A stretch of 64,000 bases of DNA from an uncultured Bacteroidota bacterium. Lineage in GTDB: Bacteria; Bacteroidota; Bacteroidia; Chitinophagales; Chitinophagaceae. The stretch covers positions 68,089-132,088 of the forward strand of contig CAIWHI010000271.1 of the NCBI GenBank assembly GCA_903912435.1, given 5' to 3'. Of the stretch, positions 59,385 to 64,000 are shown one piece after another. A model generated the notes under the pieces. It was not told the origin of the DNA. It saw only the letters and a list, made by a program, of their open reading frames with translations, and searched no databases. How positions within the stretch are numbered: position 1 is the first letter of the stretch; every line of letters begins with the position of its first letter. The position numbers were made by a program, and so were the translations under genes.

Positions 59385-60140
59385 TTATGTGGTAATGTGC
59401 AATCTATCCTTCTCGATAATATAGTCTTTTACTAGATCACTTCGAAGAATGTCGTTCTTATCAAATTCAACGAACTCGAAGCTTCTGATGTTCTTAATAA
59501 TCTTCATAAAGCTAGGTAGACCGTTCTTGTCTTTTTCATAAGTGAAGTCTGTCTGAGTGAAGTCGCCACAGAATATGATCTTACAATTTCGACCGACGCG
59601 TGTAATGACCGAGTCTAGTTCATGCAGAGTGCCGTTTTGCATTTCGTCAACTAAAATGATGCAGTCATTCAGTGTGATACCGCGGATGAACGATGTGGAG
59701 ATGAACTCGATAAGCCCCCTGTTCTTTAGGGTTTCATAAGCATCTCCTCTGCCAAACAGCTCTGAACTGATAGCATAATATGGTGCTTCATATACTTTAG
59801 TCTTTTCTTTATTACTACCGGGTAAGAAACCCATGTCCCTGGTTGGGACTACTGATCTTACGATATAAAGCTTTTTGAAGTCTTCAGAACCATTCATGAT
59901 CTCATTTAAAGCAAGATACATTGAGATGAAGCTTTTACCGGTACCAGCGATGCCATGTAGCATCAAGTGTTTATTATTCGCATAAGCATCAAATGCTAGT
60001 TTTTGGTTTTTTGTCTTTGGGTCAACTCGCTGTAGATTAAAGCTCATCTTCTCTTTAGGTGAATTTTGTCCTTTAGATTGTTTTGCTTGCTTTTGTCTTT
60101 CGACTCTTTTTTCTTTTCTCGTGGGTCTTTCAGTTGACAT
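59385..60140 (-). CDS. phoH: PhoH-like ATPase
   Basis: 251 residues. A basic N-terminal tail precedes LMLHGIAGTGKSFISMYLAL (Walker A 63-70) and CIILVDEMQNGTLHELDSVITRVG (Walker B 161-167), plus IIFCGDFTQTDF. PhoH proteins are common in marine phages and are linked by some to phosphate stress or RNA metabolism; the phage function is unsettled. A 35-base hairpin lies between this gene and the one upstream and may regulate it. Confidence 0.92.
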   Translation of the reverse strand: MSTERPTRKEKRVERQKQAKQSKGQNSPKEKMSFNLQRVDPKTKNQKLAFDAYANNKHLMLHGIAGTGKSFISMYLALNEIMNGSEDFKKLYIVRSVVPTRDMGFLPGSNKEKTKVYEAPYYAISSELFGRGDAYETLKNRGLIEFISTSFIRGITLNDCIILVDEMQNGTLHELDSVITRVGRNCKIIFCGDFTQTDFTYEKDKNGLPSFMKIIKNIRSFEFVEFDKNDILRSDLVKDYIIEKDRLHITT

Positions 60141-60145
60141 ATAGA

Positions 60146-60180
60146 CACTTTCTTGCTAGGAACGGTGTCCTTAGAAAGTG
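60146..60180 (-). other. Hairpin ahead of phoH
   Basis: CACTTTCT (60146-60153) pairs with AGAAAGTG (60173-60180), with an inner AGGA/TCCT pair. It lies only 5 bases upstream of the phoH start and covers the stop of the gene before it; it could regulate or process the message. Confidence 0.45.
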
Positions 60181-60419
60181 TTAACAGTCGCTTTAGTTAA
60201 ACCTTTGGAATGAGCTTTTTTAATTTCTTTGAGTCTATCTCGAAACGCATCATCAGGCTTACGAAGACCTAAGCGAATGGAATCACCGATCGCAGGAGCA
60301 CCATTGATAAGTTGTTGAATGTGTGGATTAGTCTTTAGATACTCCTCCAGTTCTGATATAGACATGAAGAGGACCTCCTCTTCGGAAGTATTTAGGTTTT
60401 CAAAACGATAGTGAGGCAT
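60171..60419 (-). CDS. Conserved T4-like hypothetical protein (FmdB-like C-terminal pattern)
   Basis: 82 residues. MPHYRFENLNTSEEEVLFMSISELEEYLKTNPHIQQ opens like FmdB-type regulatory proteins but lacks the zinc-ribbon cysteines. The ending FRDRLKEIKKAHSKGLTKATVNTF is conserved in T4-like phages of marine bacteria. Function unknown. It overlaps the next gene by one base in an operon ahead of phoH. Confidence 0.8.
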   Translation of the reverse strand: MPHYRFENLNTSEEEVLFMSISELEEYLKTNPHIQQLINGAPAIGDSIRLGLRKPDDAFRDRLKEIKKAHSKGLTKATVNTF

Positions 60420-60595
60420 TAGTCGTAGTCCTCTTCAAGTTCCATTAGTCGACCGATGTCCTTCGATCGAAGGACATTAGCCATTTGCTTTTGTTTGCGA
60501 CGTTCTTTAACGTCTTTGTAGTCATCATGGTCGAATTCGTTGTCTTCATCATCTGCCCAGCGACCAGACTTAAAACCTTTTTTAGACTTAGACAT
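60419..60595 (-). CDS. Small charged hypothetical protein
   Basis: 58 residues from the ATG at 60595, two bases after the stop of the gene upstream. MSKSKKGFKSGRWADDEDNEFDHDDYKDVKERRKQKQMANVLRSKD is highly charged, basic then acidic then basic. Similar short proteins accompany RNase H and phoH genes in T4-like phages. Function unknown. Confidence 0.7.
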   Translation of the reverse strand: MSKSKKGFKSGRWADDEDNEFDHDDYKDVKERRKQKQMANVLRSKDIGRLMELEEDYD

Positions 60596-60596
60596 G

Positions 60597-61010
60597 TTAT
60601 GCAATCAACCCCGGAAATGCTTTTTGTACAATGTGTTTAGTAAGACCAGCAACCGGTGAAGTCTTTTCCTTAGCTGCTAAGATGACCTTCGCATCGTTTT
60701 CATGGACGGATTCAAGAAGCTCAATAAACAACTGCTCTCGTCGTGTCTGCTTCAAAGTAGAATGACCACCTTCGATGAAAAGATACATCTTCCTAATATC
60801 AGAATGCAAGACATTATGTGTTTCTGGAGCATCGGTAGGCTTATAAGGCGGCGCGCCTTCTGGCAAGGCCCACTTAATTCGATCATCGAAAGCACCTTGC
60901 AAAATAGTAAGAAGAGCCGGGCATTGGAGCTTCTGAAGTATCAGCACCTTTCCCGCTTCGTCTGGTTGCTTAGATACTAATTTCAGAATTTCTGATACTC
61001 CGAGGTTCAT
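60597..61010 (-). CDS. Conserved T4-like hypothetical protein (DUF6433-like)
   Basis: 137 residues, helical. LLTILQGAFDDRIKWALPEGAPPYKP, then KMYLFIEGGHSTLKQTRREQLFIELLESVHENDAKVILAAKEK and HIVQKAFPGLI are strongly conserved among cyanophage-like T4 relatives; no activity has been assigned that I know of. It overlaps the RNase H gene by four bases (ATGA), so the two are co-translated, and a role in DNA replication is plausible by context. Confidence 0.8.
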   Translation of the reverse strand: MNLGVSEILKLVSKQPDEAGKVLILQKLQCPALLTILQGAFDDRIKWALPEGAPPYKPTDAPETHNVLHSDIRKMYLFIEGGHSTLKQTRREQLFIELLESVHENDAKVILAAKEKTSPVAGLTKHIVQKAFPGLIA

Positions 61011-61849
61011 ACGAACTCCTGCATTGATTCAATTAAGATCTTAAGTTTGTTGTTGATGAAATAGTTTAGCAGGTCCTTAGACTTCTTACCGGCCTGTGAG
61101 TTATAGCTCTCGAGGATGTTTTCAGAGACTTCCTTCGGAATCATGGTCAGGTCGATCAGCTTCTTATTACGCATGTAGTTACGCGAGACCTCAGCGGTCA
61201 TGGCAGCACCACCTAGCAATACATCCAACTTCTTCTGAGTCAATGGTTTCTGGCGTTCACCAACCACGAAGCAATTGTCAGCTGACAGGACATTGGGAAT
61301 ACCATCGCCAGTATCACCCTTCATAACATGTTCATTACGGAAAGCTACCGGATCGGGGTGACTGATATTCTTCTTGCGCACCGGATCATACTGACTAACG
61401 TTTTCATAAGTCTGAAGCTGAATGAAGTCCTTATCACCGGATAAGATCAACACAGGTTCTTTAGAAGAATAATTCATTACTAGAGTAGCAATGATGTCAT
61501 CAGCTTCAGCAGTATCTACGTCAATGACTCGATATGGAAAGAACTCCTTAAGCTCTGCACGGATCTTATTCATGCATTCAAAGATGGCAGTCCAATTAAG
61601 TTCAGAGTTAGCCTGATTCTTCTTACGATTTGCCTTGTAGTAAGGAAAAAGCTTGCGGCGCCAGTAATTCTTGTTGTCACAAGCGATAATCATCTCACCG
61701 TATTTGTCACCAAACTTTTGGCGGTATCCACGGATCGAATTAAGAACCATATGGCGAACCATATTCTCTTCGATGGCCGAATCTGTATGATTCCCAAGCT
61801 GGACCATGATGTTAGAGATCATCACTTGGGAAAGGTCCACAATCATCAT
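61007..61849 (-). CDS. rnh: RNase H / 5' nuclease (T4 rnh-like)
   Basis: 280 residues (T4 RNase H is 305). The FEN-type metal ligands are visible: VDLSQ near the start, VIDVDTAEADDIIATLV, LILSGDKDFIQL and KGDTGDGIPN. It removes RNA primers and adjacent DNA on the lagging strand. The start is one base upstream of the preceding gene stop. Its C-terminal helical part (LLNYFINNKLKILIESMQEFV) would contact gp32 in T4. Confidence 0.93.
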   Translation of the reverse strand: MMIVDLSQVMISNIMVQLGNHTDSAIEENMVRHMVLNSIRGYRQKFGDKYGEMIIACDNKNYWRRKLFPYYKANRKKNQANSELNWTAIFECMNKIRAELKEFFPYRVIDVDTAEADDIIATLVMNYSSKEPVLILSGDKDFIQLQTYENVSQYDPVRKKNISHPDPVAFRNEHVMKGDTGDGIPNVLSADNCFVVGERQKPLTQKKLDVLLGGAAMTAEVSRNYMRNKKLIDLTMIPKEVSENILESYNSQAGKKSKDLLNYFINNKLKILIESMQEFV

Positions 61850-62245
61850 TTAAGTATTGCTTTCATAGGGTGTAATTACGATCTTGACTCGATCGGACAT
61901 AATGAAACCGTCTTCACCATCCAACTCAAACAAAGAGCCGGCGATTAATTGAAGCGGGTGTTGGATATCATATAGCTTGCACATAAGAGACCTGATAGAT
62001 TCTACCAGGAGAGCAGCATCTTTAACATAATGCTCATCGTCGATGGATGGTTCAAACCCTAAGACTTGGATCTGATTAAACAAAACGGGAATAATTGTTT
62101 CGATTGCTTCTTGTACATGATATTTCTTGAAGTCATTTAGACGTTCCTCGACTTCCTCTATCGACTGTGGAAGCGAGACGTGTTTAACATCGCCTCTACG
62201 TGGTGGAAAGTGCAGTACATTGTTTGAAATTGCTGTGTTCGACAT
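61850..62245 (-). CDS. Conserved T4-like hypothetical protein
   Basis: 131 residues. SIEEVEERLNDFKKYHVQEAIETIIPVLFNQIQVLGFE, then DAALLVESIRSLMCKLYDIQHPLQLIAGSLFE is a helical pattern shared by small proteins next to rnh in marine T4-like phages. Function unknown. It is the first gene of the rnh-phoH operon, with a consensus sigma70 promoter and a late promoter upstream, so it is made early and late. Confidence 0.75.
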   Translation of the reverse strand: MSNTAISNNVLHFPPRRGDVKHVSLPQSIEEVEERLNDFKKYHVQEAIETIIPVLFNQIQVLGFEPSIDDEHYVKDAALLVESIRSLMCKLYDIQHPLQLIAGSLFELDGEDGFIMSDRVKIVITPYESNT

Positions 62246-62249
62246 GTTT

Positions 62250-62278
62250 ATTATATAATGCTCTTCTTAAGATGTCAA
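62250..62278 (-). promoter_or_regulatory. Perfect-consensus sigma70 promoter for the rnh operon
   Basis: Minus-strand TTGACA (62273-62278), 17-base spacer, TATAAT (62250-62255), just before the ATG at 62245; the transcript would be almost leaderless. Confidence 0.75.
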
Positions 62279-62282
62279 TGTT

Positions 62283-62291
62283 TTATTTATA
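62283..62291 (-). promoter_or_regulatory. T4-type late promoter for the rnh operon
   Basis: TATAAATAA on the minus strand, directly upstream of the sigma70 promoter. Confidence 0.65.
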
Positions 62292-62871
62292 GCTTTAGTG
62301 AGCTTGGATCAGGTGACAAGAATTTCCTGATTTCTTGAGTTAACATATGAAGAATCATCATGTGACAATCTTCAACAACTCCATAGTTATTTGAATTGAT
62401 GTGAATAATGATGTCTGCCAGATTTTCCTTAAGCACTCGACCACCATCAAAGCCAACTAAAGCAAAAGTCTTGTATCCAATTTTTTTAGCTGAAATAAGA
62501 CCTTTGATGACGTTAGCAGAGTTACCACTCGAAGAAATAGCAATAACATCTGCCTTCTTAAAGGCCAAATATTCTAACTGCCGAGAGAACAGCTTATCAT
62601 AACCAATATCATTAGATATAGCTGTCATTAGAGGAGAATTGCTACAAAGGCTAATACATGGATAACACCAGCCCAAATTGTCTTCAAAGATGCCTTTTGA
62701 GAGATCGGCCACAATATGATTAGCAATAGCAGCAGATCCACCATTACCAAAAAATATGGCCGGGCTTTGATTTTGAGCTTCATCTTGTCTGGAGATAACC
62801 TCCAGAAATTCTGCAAGCTTATCCTTATTAATTGTACCCAGTGCGTCTATAACCATTTCAAAGTAGTTCAT
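62287..62871 (-). CDS. gmhA: Phosphoheptose isomerase GmhA-like (SIS domain)
   Basis: 194 residues, the normal GmhA size. IFFGNGGSAAIANHIVADLSKG and VIAISSSGNSANVIKGLISAKKIG are the SIS sugar-phosphate sites; VVEDCHMMILHMLTQEI carries the conserved Glu/His helix. GmhA converts sedoheptulose 7-phosphate to D-glycero-D-manno-heptose 7-phosphate, the first step to ADP- or GDP-heptose. It overlaps hddA by four bases. Confidence 0.88.
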   Translation of the reverse strand: MNYFEMVIDALGTINKDKLAEFLEVISRQDEAQNQSPAIFFGNGGSAAIANHIVADLSKGIFEDNLGWCYPCISLCSNSPLMTAISNDIGYDKLFSRQLEYLAFKKADVIAISSSGNSANVIKGLISAKKIGYKTFALVGFDGGRVLKENLADIIIHINSNNYGVVEDCHMMILHMLTQEIRKFLSPDPSSLKL

Positions 62872-63854
62872 ATCTTTAGTGCCTTTGTGCCTTCATGATC
62901 AAATTGGAAATTAAAAAGTGGATAATGCGCGTTAGTCATGATTTCTATTACAGTATTCTGAGCAGCCTTAGGAACATAGAACAACATATAACCTCCACCA
63001 CCAGCACCTAATAGCTTACCACCAAGTGCACCAGACTTGATACCAAGTTCATACATCTCATCAATGTATGGATTACTAATATTAGGAGCTAGTTGTTTCT
63101 TAAGGTTCCAAGTATCGTTCAATAAAGAACCAAAGCCATCGACGTCATGCTTCAATAGTCGTTTGAGAGCATATTCGGCAATGTCAACCATCTTAACGGT
63201 TAATTCAATTGTATCACCTTTCTTCAAATTGTCAACTTGTTTTGTTAAGATATCAGAAGTTTTTCTGGTTATATTGGTTCCAAAGCAAAGGAGATTCTTC
63301 TCAATATTAGCCGGCATCATCACCGAACCATAAGAAGAGAATGGAATACATTCTACACTATTGCCACTGAACTTGATAATATTGAATCCACCATAGGCCG
63401 CAGCATATTGGTCTTGCTTTCCAATAGGTTCTTTGCACTTATCAATCTCAATAAGGCAAGCTAGTTCTGCAATAGCCTTCTTATTTAATTTTAATCCGGT
63501 TTGGTCAGACATCAACGCGGCTGCTAATCCTACAGTAAATGTAGAAGAAGAGCCTAGGCCTGTTCCCTTAGTGGAAACATCGGAGAAGCTGCAGATCTCG
63601 ATATGCGAATTTATCTTGAAATGCTTAAGTAGTTCTCTAACTCGGTCATGTTTGATTTCATTAACATCGGATACGGTTTCGGCTTCTGAATAAACCACTC
63701 TAATGTGAGGCAATTGTCCTCGATTGACCGCCAGATTGATGTACTTATCAATACTAGTCGAGATGACCATACCTTCATTTTGATTGTAATATTCGGGGAT
63801 ATCACTTCCACCCCCAAAGAAACTTATACGTAAAGGTGTCTTAGTTACAATCAT
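62868..63854 (-). CDS. hddA: Heptose-7-phosphate kinase HddA-like (GHMP kinase)
   Basis: 328 residues. TPLRISFFGGGSDIPEYYNQ, then STKGTGLGSSSTFTVGLAAAL (GHMP ATP-binding motif) and the C-terminal GGKLLGAGGGGYMLFYV are diagnostic of D-glycero-alpha-D-manno-heptose 7-phosphate kinase. It feeds the GDP-heptose branch. The pair with gmhA suggests the phage makes a heptose donor for surface or virion sugars. Its start overlaps the stop of the gene to the right (ATGA). Confidence 0.88.
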   Translation of the reverse strand: MIVTKTPLRISFFGGGSDIPEYYNQNEGMVISTSIDKYINLAVNRGQLPHIRVVYSEAETVSDVNEIKHDRVRELLKHFKINSHIEICSFSDVSTKGTGLGSSSTFTVGLAAALMSDQTGLKLNKKAIAELACLIEIDKCKEPIGKQDQYAAAYGGFNIIKFSGNSVECIPFSSYGSVMMPANIEKNLLCFGTNITRKTSDILTKQVDNLKKGDTIELTVKMVDIAEYALKRLLKHDVDGFGSLLNDTWNLKKQLAPNISNPYIDEMYELGIKSGALGGKLLGAGGGGYMLFYVPKAAQNTVIEIMTNAHYPLFNFQFDHEGTKALKI

Positions 63855-64000
63855 GCTGCGCGATACCTAAACATGGCCTTTGGAAGACCTCGCTGACCTT
63901 CTGGGTATTGGATCTTTAAAGAAGTCAACAGATCAGTCCACTGAGCGGAGATCTTATCAATATTGAAACGAGTATCGGCATAAGACTTGACAAAGCGCAA
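63851..64000 (-). CDS. C-terminal end of an unidentified protein, cut by window edge
   Basis: 49 codons in frame to a TGA overlapping the hddA ATG. The visible tail reads LRFVKSYADTRFNIDKISAQ, then WTDLLTSLKIQYPEGQRGLP. The pattern (RFNIDKI..QW...L) resembles the C-terminal helix of sugar-related transferases, and the operon context is heptose metabolism. The family cannot be fixed from 49 residues. Confidence 0.6.
   Translation of the reverse strand: MRFVKSYADTRFNIDKISAQWTDLLTSLKIQYPEGQRGLPKAMFRYRAA

Noticed and set aside
63212..63250. TTGACA-like box on the minus strand inside hddA
   Set aside because: The spacing to a TACAAT is 16 and the site is within a conserved coding region with no downstream gene start.
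1..64000. CRISPR arrays, integrase, transposases or attachment sites
   Set aside because: None seen; the tandem repeats present are all in-frame protein repeats without spacers.

Overview
The window is a 64 kb internal segment of a tailed double-stranded DNA phage: a T4-like myovirus whose structural genes look more like those of marine and cyanophage T4 relatives than like enteric T4. This rests on syntenic counterparts of T4 genes 6, 8, 13, 14, 15, 16, 17, 18, 2/4, 25, 26, 27, 5, 32, 33, 48, 53, 59 and rnh, plus phoH. TATAAATA-type late promoters precede many virion operons. Heptose-phosphate genes and a GH73 muramidase point to a Gram-negative host; nothing seen identifies it further. Both edges cut genes: the tail sheath on the left and an unidentified protein on the right.

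Layout. From 1 to 38.8 kb, on the minus strand and read right to left, lie baseplate wedge genes (gp6, probable gp7, gp8), several very long repeat-rich fibre or structural proteins, a 14-repeat RCC1 protein, a glycosyltransferase/methyltransferase fusion, an S74 self-processing fibre, and the neck and packaging set (gp13, gp14, gp15, gp16, gp17, gp18). The terminase large subunit gp17 is broken into two genes by a split intein, with a homing endonuclease gene between the halves. From 38.8 to 44.9 kb is an accessory, early-type region of small genes, a DUF932 protein and an AAA ATPase. It is organised by a repeated promoter cassette (five complete copies, plus one promoter without its dyad and one dyad without its promoter) and by a divergent, structured non-coding hub at about 42 kb. 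From 44.9 to 47.1 kb on the plus strand are tRNA-Arg, a small membrane protein, gp33, gp59 and gp32. From 47.1 to 53.1 kb on the minus strand are a GH73 hydrolase, a partner protein, a holin-like protein, gp26-like, a tube protein, probable gp2, and gp4. From 53.2 to 59.3 kb on the plus strand are gp48, gp53, gp27, gp5 split into an OB-fold hub and a separate spike, PAAR and gp25. From 59.4 to 64 kb on the minus strand are phoH, small conserved genes, RNase H, and a GmhA/HddA heptose pair.

How it works together. Most genes build the contractile tail, neck and packaging motor. gp33 with the TATAAATA promoters implies T4-style late transcription. gp32, gp59 and RNase H serve replication and recombination. 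The most unusual items are the fractured terL with its atypical split intein; a conserved phage gene with two in-frame TAG codons; the dyad plus TKTACC-N17-TATATT promoter cassette; a 37-bp duplicated leader encoding MLWDFEYLGPA; a 42-bp inverted promoter pair flanking a structured gene-free element; and a T7 slippery run or TTGA junction at the end of gp26. No integrase, CRISPR array or insertion sequence was seen.
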